From Podocnemis expansa (lineage: Eukaryota > Chordata > Testudines > Podocnemididae): a stretch of DNA of 64,000 nucleotides. Location: positions 17,699,053 to 17,763,052 of the forward strand of contig ML682028.1 in assembly GCA_007922195.1 (NCBI GenBank), written 5' to 3'. The notes beneath the pieces are model-generated. The model ran no database searches, was not told the DNA's origin, and saw only the letters and a program-made list of their open reading frames with translations. A program made the position numbers and the translations under genes. This document shows positions 1 to 17,479 of the stretch, in pieces; position 1 is the stretch's first letter; every line of letters begins with the position of its first letter.

Positions 1-310
1 TGTAATTATTCTACTAAATGTGAAATTGTTTTGATTTAGTGGATGCCAAAGTTCAACATCAAATGCATTTGGAATCCGTTTTAATAAATCTATTTCAGGT
101 TTTAAAATGCATAGCAGTTAGGGAGGGAAGGGCTAGCTTTTTCGCCATCTCCCAAATTTCTGGATTATCTTGGACTGACCTTCTTAATTGTCAGCAACAA
201 CAATGATAGAGCCGTATTTCCAAAACAACAGACATAATGGACCAAATTCAGAGGTGGTATAATCCATTGTTTTTCAGTTATTTTTCCTGCTTTACACCTG
301 GTCTGAATTT

Positions 311-333
311 AAAAAAAAAAAAAAAAAAAAAAA
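311..333. repeat. A-homopolymer tract
   Basis: An uninterrupted run of 23 A followed by an A-rich tail. It may be an old retroposon tail, but no retroposon body was recognised next to it. Confidence 0.8.
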
Positions 334-404
334 TTAAAAAGGTGAGGTGGGCTAAACTTTCATACGTTTTTATTTTAATATTTGCATATGTAAGGCCTTA
401 CTCA

Positions 405-1090
405 TAAAACAAGGGACCATTATGATCATTCAGTCCAAGGGTTTCCACCCCATGGCCCACGAGCCACTGAGGGCTTTCACTTCTCCTCTCCCACTGGCTG
501 CAGAAGGGAGACACTGTCTGACTCTGAGGACTCACGTGCTTTGGAGCTAAAAGACTAGTTAAGGCTTCGCCCTGCTACCAAGGAGATGGGAGATCAGCAC
601 TCCTCGTCTCTTGACTGTTGAAGGTAGCACAGCAAAGTGGTGTGACCCTAGGCGCTGAGGTCCCAGCAGGAGCCATACGGAAGGAAGGGCTGATCTCCCA
701 TCTCCCTGACTGGAGAAGGGAGCCACTGCCTAAGGATCCTCTGCTCTAGCCAGTGGGATGGGAAATCAGCAAGGAGGAAGGTGAAGCAGACTCTTCCCTG
801 AACTCCTTGATGGTGAGGGAGGGTTCTGGCAGAAACCGATGGCCGTTCAGGGTTGTAAGAATGGTATCTGTGGCCATCAAGTCAAGTCAAAAAGGTTGGG
901 AACCACTGATCTAGTCTGACTTCCTATATAACACAGGCCTCAAATTTAACCCACTAATTCCTTCATCAAGGTCGTGATCTGTGCATGAGCAACAGCATAT
1001 CCTTTAATTCGAAGACTTCAAGTGATGGGAAAGCCACCCAACACCCCTTGGTAAATTGTTGCAGTGTTTAATTACCATCACAGATGAATA
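405..1090 (-). repeat. CR1 LINE 3' fragment, interrupted
   Basis: The flanks read as a CR1 3' region in reverse: a 'gggaccattatgatcat' block on the left, continued by 'tctagtctgacttcctat' and 'aacacaggcc' at 911-945, then a typical CR1 tail region to about 1090. The two halves are separated by an insertion at 436-908. Divergence is high, so this is an old copy. Confidence 0.6.
436..908. mobile_element. hAT-like non-autonomous DNA transposon inserted in CR1
   Basis: The element interrupts a CR1 fragment. Its right end reads '...ggttgggaaccactg', whose complement CAGTGGTTCCCAACC is a typical hAT terminus; the left end 'caagggtttccacccc' is a degenerate mate. Flanking 8-mers 428-435 (attcagtc) and 909-916 (atctagtc) match at 6 of 8 positions, both differences being transitions, as expected for an aged 8-bp hAT target duplication. 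No transposase is present. Exact ends are inferred. Confidence 0.55.
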
Positions 1091-1672
1091 TTTAAGGAAA
1101 AAAAGAATCTTGTATTAATTCAGATTACTTTTGCAACTGGGGTGGGTTGGAAGGATGAGATGACAGAATTTTATCTTGTATCTTTCGGTTATAAAATTTA
1201 AGGCATCAGTTGCTTTTTTAAGTAAACAATATACAGTACAGAAATATATACATTGTAGCACCATGCAAATGTCTACTCTTCTGAGCAAAACAGATGCAAC
1301 TGTCTTGTGAAACAGGGTTAGTCTCTCTTCCTGTACATTACCCTGCTTCCCACTGCCAACTAACAGAAAATAGCCAGTAAGACCTAAAATTCTGTATCAA
1401 TGGTATCTCAAGTGCTTCTGAACAACTTCAGTTGTTTGAATTTAGGTTGCACATCACACCTCAAATATCTTCTTCTTTCACTTAATATTTTGTGTATCTT
1501 CTCCCTGATACTTATTTTTCATCCTTTGCTGTGGTTAAGAACATTAGCCTCTTGTTAACTTAATTCACAATTAGGCAAAATGTTATAAAGTGTCAGTTTC
1601 CAGCATATTCTCAGGAAAGATATATACTTATTCGTAGTTTTGTGTGTTTTTCTGGACTCATAATTGTTTTAA

Positions 1673-7020
<5,348 letters not shown>

Positions 7021-8325
7021 GGAGGCTTCCACTGACTGATTTATGGGCATTTCCACTATGCTGAAGATACTTAAAAAAATATTTTTGAATGTAAATAGAG
7101 TTATATTCAGTACCTTCTGGGGAACACCAACAAATTAAAAAAGAGCGGCATGTCACCTGGAGAAGGTAACATGCCCATAAGCAGTCAAATCTTTTTAATG
7201 AGAATCATTAGAAGGAATACAAACTGTCAGGTATAGCCATCCTTGTGGATTCCTTCCCATTTGTAGTGATCGTTGCTATAACCTTTAAAACCAGAACTGG
7301 TTCTGCTTGTCCAGATTGTTCATATTAAAAAGTTTTGACTAACCTTTTATAATCTTTAGAGAGTAATTTTTAAAAACTTATGAAATATCTTTCAAAAATG
7401 AATCTTGTCCTTAGATGAGAGATTTTTAAATTCTTTAAGTCTCAAACTCATCCAGTGGTAACTGGTCTTTGGACTTGGTTCTTAACTGGCATTATTTTAA
7501 TGCAGTAAAGGAATGCTAACTGCTTAACATTATACCCAGCACATACTGCATTTGTTTTGCTGCAGTTTAGCATATCATAGCTACAGAATAACATACCAAA
7601 AGCAATATTTCCAAATGCTGCAGAGGTTCCCGACTACACCGGGACTCCAGTCACATTTGTTGTCTGAGATATAGTTATAACTAAGGTCAGGACAAATCTT
7701 AATTGTATGGTTTGTGAAAAGGACTTGGAGCACATTAATGGTTTTGAAGCAACTGCAAGATTCTGTAAGAGCTGGGAAAATAAGAGAAGAGCAGAATGGC
7801 ATCTTGATTATATTTAGTCTTTTTCTCTAGATTTTAAACAGATGCTCTTGATTCTGAGCTGATTCGCACACTGTCCATTCAAATAAGTCTGAAACATTTC
7901 TATCTGTAAATTAAAGGCAGCTGATCTGTCTTTAACGTGTGGATCAAAAGAGCCTAGATACACTCTAATTCATCTTAAATCTATCTTTCAAACTAATATC
8001 TGTTTCCAGCAGAAGTCTACCAGTTGATAGGGAAGCTTTATAGCAGCATTTCCTTTGCTGTTATCTTTTTTATGTGTTGTTATGTACCAGGTACACCAAA
8101 GGCATTGTACTTTGCATTCTGTCTTGTCTTTCCTTTAACTTTGTTGTTAAAGAACTTGTAACAACTTCACCTGGTGAGCCTAACGAACTTGAAAGGGTTA
8201 ATTTTATATTGTTCAACACTTTTTAACAGTCACGCCAAATGAAAAGAAAACACTTTAGCTGATCAGCTGCTATCGTAGCTTGTCCCCCACCACCTGAAAA
8301 TAAATTTGGTTATGTGGGGAATGTC
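7021..8325 (+). other. EMC8: EMC8 3' UTR (end inferred)
   Basis: AT-rich sequence following the stop codon, without coding potential or clear repeats up to about 8.3 kb. The first good canonical AATAAA is at 8299-8304, so the UTR is drawn to shortly after it. Shorter forms using variant signals near 7330 or 7912 (attaaa-like) are possible. Confidence 0.5.
8299..8304 (+). terminator. EMC8: Candidate EMC8 poly(A) signal AATAAA
   Basis: Canonical hexamer about 1.28 kb after the stop, followed by a T/G-rich stretch (ttggttatgtgggg) that could serve as the downstream element. Other AATAAA hexamers at 8862-8867 and near 9350 are alternatives. Confidence 0.45.
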
Positions 8326-8506
8326 AGTCAGACACATTGTGGCATCTTTGGTGGGGTTGTGTGAGGAGGGGTGGAAGGGAGGAAAGGAGATATAGCAAGA
8401 GAAGTAGGCTCAATCACTGGCTGCATGCTGCAGTTAACGCAGTAACTTGTCTTTGACCTTGAAAGACCTGAGTTCAATTCTTAATTGGGTCAGAAGTGAA
8501 GAGTAG

Positions 8507-8536
8507 ACACGCACACGCGCACACACACACACACAT
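8507..8536. repeat. (AC)n microsatellite
   Basis: A CA/GC-rich dinucleotide run, imperfect at its left edge (acgcgc). Confidence 0.85.
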
Positions 8537-8714
8537 ATTGCAGCATAGCTTGCTCATAGTCTTTTCTTAGGTTCCCTATGAAAAGAAAATCAGATCCCCT
8601 TCATGATGAAAATCCAGATGCAGTATTTATCCTTCAGTTTTTGCTTTTATTCTTAAAACCTGCCCTGGTTTTGAAACTTAAGGAAAAAGCAAGGAGTGAG
8701 ATTCCAGAACTGAT

Positions 8715-8806
8715 CTTGAGTTTGATCTGTGTGCCTGTTGAAGTCAATGGGAGTTTTACCATTGATTTCAATGGCAACAGACTTAAGGCCAAAATCCCAC
8801 CCTGAA
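8715..8806. repeat. Old palindromic interspersed repeat
   Basis: 'gaagtcaatgggag' and its near-complement 'attgatttcaatgg' face each other across a short spacer. This is a motif pair common in ancient amniote interspersed repeats. It makes a short open frame nearby (8578-8805) look coding when it is not. Confidence 0.5.
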
Positions 8807-8849
8807 GTAATTGTTATGAATGAGGATGACAAAAATTAGTGCTCCCTTT

Positions 8850-11800
8850 GCTTCAGCGTAAAATAAACTGGTGTGTAGAAGAATGAAGCAGACATCTTTT
8901 GGGAAGTAAAATGCTGAGTAGTCATCACTGAACAAGAGAGACTGAAATCCGGTTGACAACCAGCAAGAGAAACACATTTCAGAGGTGGCTATGCCACCAT
9001 TCAAAATATATCTGGAGTATTCCTAGCAGTATGTGTATGGAAGAGAGATTGCAAATCATGCCCATCATATAAACAGAACTTTTCAAGGTGTTTGCAGAAC
9101 ATAATGGAAAGTCTAGCCTGGATGTTATTGTTTGTCCCTCTTTGACCTGAATGGCTAATCAAAGTTGGCAGACACATGGTTTGATTCAGCTGGGAGCAGA
9201 ACTTGGTGATAGTCAGGTACTTCTTTGATGCAGTTTTGTCTATTTACAAAGTTGTATATCTTAATTCAGAATGGATCAAAAAGCAGGAAACAGCTTATTT
9301 TGTTCACAGCACCAAGAACAGTCTTTTCAGCCTCTACCCCAATCTCTAAAATAAAATAAATTCACCAGAGTTCTTTCAGGATCAGCCAGACACTTCTAGC
9401 TGTTTTTCAGTCTGTCTCTGTTCTCAACATGTCTGTGTTTTCTCTCCCCTGTGCACGCATAATCACACTACCCAATCGAGCCCTCTGCCCATCCAGAGCT
9501 AGTTTGTGGGCAAACTCTACTTGGTTTTACTTTAGGTGTGGCCCCTTCACTGTCTTACACCTGACTTAATGGGGTAGTCATTCAGAGATCAATTTAGAGG
9601 TTTTTAACTGAACTCATAACAAGGTTTCACCTAGCTGATAACATTATCTTAACAAGGCACTGGGAATTGAACTGATTACATGAATAGTCATTAAATAGCA
9701 CGGAAATACAAGCTGGTATTTCTTTTAAGCTACGGGAAATATATTTCTCATTCTTCCCAACTCAGGGTCATATAATCAAGTTTTTGGCCTTATATACATT
9801 CACATGCTCTAATTTATTCTGGCATATACTTGGCTCTTATACTGTTAAGACTTCCCAATATGCTAAATGTTTTGTAAAGATCAATTTTTTGTAGTTGTAA
9901 AATAAAATTAACTCAAAGCAGAATATGTATCATTGAGGGCTCTAATCTGATAGAAATGATAAAGGCTTTTACTAACTGAGAAGCAGCAGTGTATTGTTAA
10001 ACATTAAGTAAATTTGCTGGAAGGGACAGGAGAAAAGCACCATATGATGCCCTCCAACTCTCCCTCTTTTGTTTGCTTGTAGGTTTCTAGTGAGGTCCAG
10101 TGGACACTTGCCCACCAATAAAGTCAGAGCCTGGTTTTAAACAAACACACACAGGGCCTGTGTGTTAGGGCACCAGTGAGATCTGCCTTGTCAACTGAAA
10201 AATTTCCATCCCATCTCATCCCTCTTATTTGCATTGAAGGCTGGACAAAAAGCAGAAATGGTATAAAGGCAAAGCTTATACTTGCTTTGATTCATGCTGG
10301 TTACATGTGCAAGGAAGAAATAGGAAGCAGATAATCTCTGAGAACATAGCTCTGCCTGCATGTTAGTCTTGCTGCAGAGACCTAGACCAGCTGTATATTT
10401 TTTGACTTGGGGATCACCTGGAATAATCAAAGGAATGCAAGGTAACTTTTTTTTTTTTTTTTTTAAACTTTCAGGGAAGAAAGCTAGTGGAAGGGAAAAG
10501 CCTTCATTCCTAATGTGGGGTTTGGGGTGTGTTTTTGGACTGTATTACCTCTTTCTCAGGCTCACAGCCCCCATTCTTTTGACTAGGAAAACTGCTGTCA
10601 GACCCCATCCCTCTCTCTCTTTTGGTCAGCCCAGTGGGCAATCAATGAATGCCATGCAGAGTTCTCTTCCCTCCTCCTTCCATTGACAAATGTCTTCAGT
10701 TTTTGTTTCTACAGCTTTTCTGGCCTGGCCAGCCCAACTTCCTCTGATCAGCAATCAAACACTGGCCTTTCTGCATTGTGTTTGTGTGTATTAGTGTTCT
10801 CTATAATGCCCATCACTGTATCTGAGTATCTAGAAATGCAGAAGAGCCCCCCTCAGGGTTTTTTTTATAGGTTTGCTTTTGGGGGTGGAGGGGTTTGGTA
10901 TTATAACAAAGATGTTTTCTCTAAATATTAATGTTTGAAAGATTTATGATGAACAGTTCTAATGTGGAAAACTGGAACAAAAGGGGAGGAGCAGCCCAGC
11001 TCTATTTGATATTTAAAGTGCTGCTTTTGAATAAATGCAAGCAATCAGTGGGAAAAAAAGATGGAATTCTGAATGACTGAGTGTCAGATGACTGGCGTTT
11101 GTTTAATGTGCTATTTACACTGTTGTGGACTGCAGTTTAGTGGCAAGAACAATAAGAGGCACTGTTTTAGGAGTCTTCAGGGTAAAGCAAGGATGAAGGG
11201 AGGTTGGCTAGCTGCAGCATATGGTTTTGGATGAAATTCTGCTTTCTTCCCAAGCAGCTGAGTTGACTAGAGGCCCAAGAAGGCTATGTGACATGGTACA
11301 GGGCACACAGCAGGCAATTCCTGTCCCTTTGCCCCCTTTTACTTCTAACCATTAGATGCCATGGCAGAAATTTTCAAAAATGATTTGTGGTATGGGTGCC
11401 CAACTTGAGACACTTCAGAGAGGACTCAAAAAGTATTGTGCTCCTACTCTTTCAGACTTCTTGAAAAGACACCAAAAAGCCTAGACACCTAGAATCATTG
11501 GACACTTCAGAATCCCTTAACTCTATATAGGAAGGGTCACCTTCTCTTTAGGATCAAAAGGGGCAGGTAATCAGTAGCATGTGTGACAGCAAGTATTGGA
11601 AGACACTGGGAGTATTGCGCTTGGCGGTAGGTAAAAAGAAACATCAGATATCTGTTGACTAGAAGATGATGGTGACCTTACATGTACCTTGCTGTGCTGT
11701 AAGTAAAAATGCAGCTTTTTTCCTTTCCCGCTATCTTGCAACAGAAGTGGGAGGCTGAGCACTTTGCCAGTTTTGTGTTAGCCTAAGCAAATTGGTACAT

Positions 11801-11985
11801 TTTGACCGGCTCTCTTCATAAGACCAGACATGCAGGCTGCCTTGTGCCAGCTTTAATCATGGTACTCATTGTAACAGCACATGTTTATATAAGGGAGAGT
11901 GTGATGCAAAGGGGTTAACACACTGGACTTGGCTTTCAGGTATAAGGCACCTGTCAGCATGATAAAAACCTAGATAATTAGAACT
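8850..11985. other. Intergenic DNA, nothing recognised
   Basis: Between EMC8 and C16orf74. I see a T-tract (10447-10464) and ordinary AT-rich non-coding sequence, but no coding similarity, RNA gene or intact repeat. Open frames here of 80-108 codons lack codon bias or family motifs. Confidence 0.6.
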
Positions 11986-11989
11986 AAAT

Positions 11990-12155
11990 GCCAGAAACTA
12001 GGTTCTGTGGCCAGTTCTGCCACAAACTTGTTGTGAGATCTGGGGCAAATTGCTCAGGCTCAGATCCTCCAAGGTGTTTAGGTACTTAACTCACATTGAT
12101 TTCAGTGGGAGACAAGGACCTTGAATACCTTAGTGAATCTGGGCCTGAGAGCCTA
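11990..12155 (+). repeat. MIR-like SINE fragment joined to an old palindromic repeat
   Basis: 'gccagttctgccacaaacttgttgtgagatctggggcaaat' style text at 12010-12050 matches the MIR core pattern. It runs into 'cagatcctccaagg...cattgatttcagtggg...gaatctgggcctga', a near-palindromic amniote repeat with complementary ends. Confidence 0.5.
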
Positions 12156-12304
12156 TTTTCACACGTGCTGACCCCTGTAGTTACCAGGGATTTCTGTGGA
12201 TTTATGAGTGCTCAACTCTTCCGAAAACCAGGCTACAAACAGTGGAGACAGTGCTACTGACAAGCCACATTAGCATGGTGAGGCTTAACTTGTTAATAGT
12301 TTAT

Positions 12305-12420
12305 TTCCAGTAGTGCATAGAGGCAGATCCCAGTGAGGCTAGGGGTTGTACAAACCTGTATGGAGACACAGTCCCTGCCCCAACCAGTTTACAGTCTAAG
12401 TGGAGAACCACACCCACAGA
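12305..12420 (+). repeat. Dispersed old repeat (gtacaa/cagtccctgcccc type)
   Basis: The 'ggttgtacaaa', 'agacacagtccctgcccc' and 'ttacagtctaag' blocks recur at about 18516-18600 and partly at 34165-34230. They define an old interspersed family that I cannot name with certainty. Confidence 0.45.
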
Positions 12421-12939
12421 CTGGAAGGGGAAAGAGTTATGGGCAGCCTCTATTTGTAGCATTTGAAAGCCTCCATTGGACAGTGCTATCCCTAAAGAAG
12501 GAGTAAGCAAAACGTTAAATGTAGGAAGCTTTTAATAGTTGGTAACTTAAATTTTATTGGAAGGTGGAAAATGTTTCTGAGATGAAATCTGCTTGCCCTG
12601 CATTTGTGAGCAGTGCTTTGGCATGCATTTTAATGTAGCTGCTGGAGGGAAGCCTAATGGACATGAGCCACTGAGATTTGGGGGGCGGAGGAGGGGACTG
12701 TAGTGTGTCTGTGCAGGTTGCTTTTTGCTCTGCCCACGTGCTGCTCACATCCCATTATTCTGATTTTAGGCCACTACAGGCTCTGCCAGTTCATCTTAAT
12801 TTGATGCAACAAGATCGCTTGCCATTCTAGCTTTATCTCAGCCAATCATTTCATAACAGGTAGCACTTGCAGAAAGGATTTATAGATAGAATAGAATAGA
12901 TTGTGGCTATTTTCTTTATCACCTTCAGTTCACATTTTA

Positions 12940-13660
12940 ACCCCACTTCACCCTCTCATCTGAAAGGCTTCTGCACTGGCAGTTTTACCATGGATTTTAT
13001 TTTTGACTCTGCAGAAGGTTACGGACATAAAACCATAATGAATGGAGACAGCGTACTGGCTATATAGTCTGAGGCTTCCTATAATACGGTTGCATGAAAG
13101 GTGAAATCGCTCTATCTTTCCATGTGGCTGTGTGGCAATTGCCCAAGATGGCCTTTGTCTTCGAAATGCTAGTGATGGGGTAGGTATTTCACAAATCTTG
13201 TCAGGTTATGGACGAAGGCCAGGCAATGGGCTGAAGGAACGTAATCGCCGAGTAGTATAAAGCTATTAGAAGATTCCTGGTGACAGGCACAAGCTATTTC
13301 ACCTTTAAAGCTGGTTTGTGAAAGCTGCAGTCATCTGGTGGATAATTGAGCAGAGCATGCCTAGACAAGACTTCTCCAACTGAAATGATTCTTCAGCCCT
13401 TTGATTACCTAGGAGACAGGGATGTGTTAAAGTTCTTTTGGAAACATAGCAACTGCCTTTAGATTTTTTGGAACTGACAGACTGGACAGGAAATATTAAT
13501 TGGTGAACTCATATCCTGATTGTATCTTCTTAGCAATGCCTTGGAGATGTGAAACACATTGTGACATTGGCCAGAAGTGTTTCACAGTCACAACTCCTTG
13601 AAATCAGTGTGAGTCTTTATGGGCTTGGGATATTTGCAACATGAGGGAGTGAGACCCTAA
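12940..13660. other. Unique sequence, candidate conserved non-coding element
   Basis: About 700 bases with no recognisable repeat, no open frame of substance and several CpG-containing motifs that have not decayed, such as 'ggaacgtaatcgccgagtag' near 13239. This is what retained regulatory DNA often looks like, but conservation cannot be judged from one sequence. Confidence 0.2.
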
Positions 13661-13904
13661 TGATACACATTGGTTTCTTCTACCTGGTGTTTCTCCAAGA
13701 CATCAGTTTCCTAGAGGTTTCTCAAAACCTATTAGGCACAACCTTTTCTTGGCTTCCCAAACTTCTGCCCTGGAGTTTGATGGTCTTCAAGGAGATATGC
13801 ATGGCCCCACTGAATTACATACTTGATGCTTTAGCAGTGCAGCATTTCAAGTGATCCACTGAGACAAGAATGCCAAGACAAAAGCCTGGGGCCTTCCCTA
13901 CCTG

Positions 13905-14010
13905 CTATATGTAATATAGTGGCTAAAGGCGTGGACTAGGAGTCAGCCTGATTTCTAATCCCAGTTCTGAGTTCCTCTCATACCCTTACATGATCTCTTC
14001 CACTCAGGCT
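13905..14010 (+). repeat. MIR-like tRNA-derived SINE fragment
   Basis: 'atatagtggctaaaggcgtgg' then 'ctaatcccagttctgag' follows the order of the tRNA-like head of MIR (A-box-like then B-box-like). It is degraded, with no tail. Confidence 0.5.
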
Positions 14011-15189
14011 TAAGGCACATTGGCATCTCTCACTAGCACTACATTCCATTAGTTTTAATTTATGTACAACCCAGGGAAGATTGAGATATATTGAATGCAC
14101 CAGGTCATTTGAACTGGCCAGTAAAAATCAACCCTCCTCCCTTTTAGTTAACAAACTCTCCCCCACCCCCCAAAAAAAGACAAATGGGCTATAGAGCAGA
14201 CTTTTAACCAGTACACTCTTGGACAGCAATCTCCTGCGACTGTTGTTACTGCATGTTAGTAGTGAGATCAAAGCAAGCTGCTCATAAGATGGAGGAGCCT
14301 CAATAGTAGGTTGGAAGGGAAAAAGGAGTTGGAGGACAAACCTAGCTCCTCAGATACCAGATGAGTAAAGTTGTGCTCATAATCCTCTTTGAAATGTCGC
14401 AGGATGCTTCAGTTGTAGTGACTGCTTTCATGGGCTACAACAGTGGGGAGTACAGGCAGGTGCCATTATTTGGAGCTTATCTGAATTCATAATTCATATT
14501 AATAAACTTATTTTCAGTTCAGTCTTTCCTTAGTGGTTAAGAGGTGAGGAGCTGCTTCTACTCTTTAGCAAGGTTAGACCTTCTTAGCCTCCCACAGGAA
14601 AACCAATTCACTGCTCTCACCCTGGAACTGGGCTACCAGGGTCTGCCCTGGTAACAGCCAGGGAAAATGTGTATTTGAGCTGACACACTGAGAAAATTGA
14701 ATTGCTTTTGCTCATGGCTCCCAAGGTCATTCAGCTCCTCAGCTGGAGAGAGACAACTGGAGTTGTTGGGAATGAAACTGTATTCAGCCACATCCAGGGA
14801 GTCGTGTTGTTTGCCTCTGCTCCCCAAAATGGCTGGTATTAGCTAAATGCACACAAATAAAGAAGTTAGTGACCAATGAGCCCTGCACCTTCCCTTCAGC
14901 CACTCATGGCACTTGAGCTGGTTGTGTCAGGCAGCTCTAAAAAAACACCTTCAGACTCTGTGTATTTCAACTCGCAGTCCCAGCCTTACAAACATGGAGT
15001 CCTGTGGCACTTTTAAAGCTAATATGGCTGCCCCTCTGGAATTAATCATAGTCTTGAGGTGGCTATTGGGAGCTACAGCTGCAGGGTGTAAATGAAAGGG
15101 TGTCACAAGTGAGATGGACCGAGCCTGGTGTATGCTGTGTTTAAAGTATTGAAGTAGGTTATGAGTTGCCAGCCTCAGATTCCTTGTGT

Positions 15190-15320
15190 GACTATCCAGT
15201 GCCTGTGCCTCAATTTACCTGTGTTTAACATAGGAATAATGAAACCTCCCTTTGAAGGGGACTGTGAGGCTTTAGTAAATTAACATGTTTAAGTGCTTCG
15301 AGGTCCTCAAATGGAAAGGA
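15190..15320 (+). repeat. MIR-like SINE, 3' part
   Basis: 'gtgcctcaatttacctgtg', 'taggaataatgaaacctcc', 'ctgtgaggctttagtaaat' and 'aagtgcttcgaggtcctc' follow the known order of MIR core and 3' segments. Confidence 0.6.
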
Positions 15321-15591
15321 CTGCAGTTCCCCTGTTGTCATAAATAAAATAATCTGGTCAAATGAGGTGGTGCTGCAGCCCAGAAACAAATCTAGACAAT
15401 AACCATAAGTTTGTCCACTAACATTTTTGTCTCCATCCCCATCACGATTGGCCTTTCCCTCTGTTTGCTCACACACCTCCCACCAACATCAAGCAGCAAA
15501 GAGACTGCTCTTCCCAGCCAGGCCAACTCTAGGACTCTTTTTTTCCAGTGGCAGTGGGCAAGTCGATCACATGTAAATTACCTCATAGATA

Positions 15592-15759
15592 CTTTCAAAG
15601 GGGCAGCTATGTTAGTCTCGTTCAGCAAAAGAAGCAAAGAGTCCTGTGGTGCTTTTAAAGACTAACAAATTTATTTATTGCATGAGCTTTTCTGCCACAA
15701 CAGCTTGTATGAGAAATACATTTTTTAGTCTTTAAAACTGCCGCAGAACTCCTTGTTTG
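15592..15759. mobile_element. Penelope-like tail foldback with 11-bp target duplication
   Basis: The left arm begins 'aaaggggcagctatgttagtc' (complement of the PLE 3' end) and runs through 'aagagtcctgtggtgc'. The right arm ends 'actgccgcagaactccttgttt'. Both arms contain forms of the same tail, oriented head to head. The flanks are CCTCATAGATA at 15581-15591 and 15760-15770, an exact 11-base duplication. There is no coding content. Confidence 0.82.
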
Positions 15760-15955
15760 CCTCATAGATAGTGAAACAGCTACTAGTTGATTTCTAGCTG
15801 CTTAAATGGTTCTTGTGACTACCACTCAGCCAGTAATAACCAGTCACAGTGTTCCAGTGAAATCAGGTATCTTTTAAATGGAAGCTTTGGGTTTGCAGAC
15901 AAACCTTTCTTCCAGTGGTCCAATTCAGAACCTCATGGTGGATAAAGCGTCCATT

Positions 15956-16037
15956 AGAGCTGGTTGAAAAAATACTCCTGTAAAAATTCAAAATTCGAGA
16001 ATTTTTTGAACACTTTCACCAATTTTTGAGCGGCTCT
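15956..16037. mobile_element. Short MITE with terminal inverted repeats
   Basis: The left end AGAGCTGGTTGAAAAAA and right end (in reverse) AGAGCCGCTCAAAAATTGG form imperfect inverted termini around an A/T-rich core with an internal 'aaattcgagaatttt' palindrome. No clear target duplication was seen. Confidence 0.55.
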
Positions 16038-16039
16038 AC

Positions 16040-17060
16040 TTTCCAATAATTTTGGAAAGCCATCAGCTATTTACCCAGTCCAGCTCAACTGCAATTTCCT
16101 CCACGCTGGTCATCTGAACAAGGTAAATTCTATCTGTCATCCCTCTCTTGGTTTTGTTACAACCCACCTGACAGTGAGGTGCTTTGTCTGAGCAATGTGA
16201 AGCCTACACTTACCACAATGAAATCATTTGTTTGTCTTACCAGTGCCTCCACCCCAGTTCCAAGCCTCTGTCAGCCAGCACTCAGCCCAAAAACTCTCCC
16301 TCGACTTTTCTCGGGGTCTTGCTCAACAATGCTGGTCTAGGTGCAGCTAGAGCCTTACTGCCTTCTCTTTCCGTAAATTCCTCTCTGCTTCTCTTATCTC
16401 TTTCCCCCTCATTCACGTCATGGTCCACATCCCCTTCCCCCTCAAGAAAAATGCCTAGGGAACTGTTCTCTTACATAGTTCAAATTCCTGAGTAGTCTCA
16501 CATGCCACTTTGTTTTGGGCCCTGACCTATCGCTGTCTGTGGGGTGAAGAACACTGATTCCTTATGGCTCTCTTGAATGGTGGGGGTTCCAACATCAGCT
16601 GCAATGATGTTTTGCCCAACCCACAACAATACCTAAAAAGCAGTTGGAAAATCAACCCTTTTGAGAAATTGCCCATTCTTTCTCCACAGATCCCTCTAGA
16701 ACTTTTGCCAAAGGACTGGCAAAAATCCACTGTGCGCTTGCCCATGGCATCAGCAAGGTGCTTAACTAAGTTCCAACTGCAGGGCCAAATTCTACCTTCA
16801 GTTTCACCGGAGAGCGAGAAGAGAGCTTGTACAGAGGTACTGCTGATGGAGGCTTAGAGAAAACACTGTTTGCCACTCAGATCCTGGGCTGACTTGTCGT
16901 TGCCACTATTTGGTAGCCAGCCTTGGGAGGAAAAAGCCGTTAATATGGACAAGTGCGGGGCTGGAAATCACTGAGAGAGACAAGACAGGCGGAGCTGCCT
17001 AGCTGGTCTTCGTGAAGTCCCGGCTGAAAGCAGAGCTTCACCTGAAAGTTGGAGGGACCT
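16040..17060. other. Intergenic DNA upstream of the C16orf74 CpG island, nothing recognised
   Basis: Open frames of about 100 codons (16184-16495 and 16564-16857, plus strand) have no recognisable domain and no splice context or homology I can name. No clear repeat was seen. Confidence 0.5.
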
Positions 17061-17063
17061 TTG

Positions 17064-17342
17064 TGAGTCAGCAAAGCAACCAGGGAGTCTAGTGCAGTGT
17101 TTCCCAACCAGTGTGCCACGGCACACAGTTGTGCCACAAAATTTTTTGAAAAACTACTCAAAGAGCTCTGGATTGGCTTATTGACTCCTGAATGTTCATT
17201 TGGAAACTGTATGGTGGTGTGCCTCCAATTAATTAAAGGTAGAAAATTGCGCCGGTAAAGAAAATGCTGGGAACCACTGCTCTTGTGGCACTTTTAAAGC
17301 CTAATGAATGAACTAGACTAACAGGCCTACCCCTCTGGACCT
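17064..17342. mobile_element. Penelope-like tail foldback split by a hAT element
   Basis: Left remnant 'gtcagcaaagcaaccagggagtct' is a minus-oriented PLE tail. Right remnants 'tgtggcacttttaaagcc' and 'aactagactaacaggcc' continue it and turn around to the plus orientation. The halves are separated by the insertion at 17095-17279, so the PLE copy is older than the hAT copy. Confidence 0.6.
17095..17279. mobile_element. hAT-like MITE
   Basis: The left end CAGTGTTTCCCAACCAGTG and right end 'gctgggaaccactg' are inverted matches. Flanks 17087-17094 (gtctagtg) and 17280-17287 (ctcttgtg) agree at 6 of 8 bases. The body includes 'gtgtgccacggcac', typical of a widespread hAT group. Confidence 0.7.
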
Positions 17343-17479
17343 TTGGCATCTCTCCAGAATAGCACCTGCCTGGCATAAATAGCCCCCGGGGGCCTCAGCT
17401 AAGCGGTGCATGGAGCCTTAGGCGACCAAACCCAGGCTGAAGTGCAAGCTCCTTCCAGGGCCATCCTCTCCCCTGCCCG

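Noticed and set aside
8410..8495. tRNA-like segment with 'gagttcaattc'
   Set aside because: It resembles a B box but no cloverleaf can be formed; at most a degraded SINE.
8578..8805. 75-codon open frame
   Set aside because: The second half is an old palindromic repeat; no homology.
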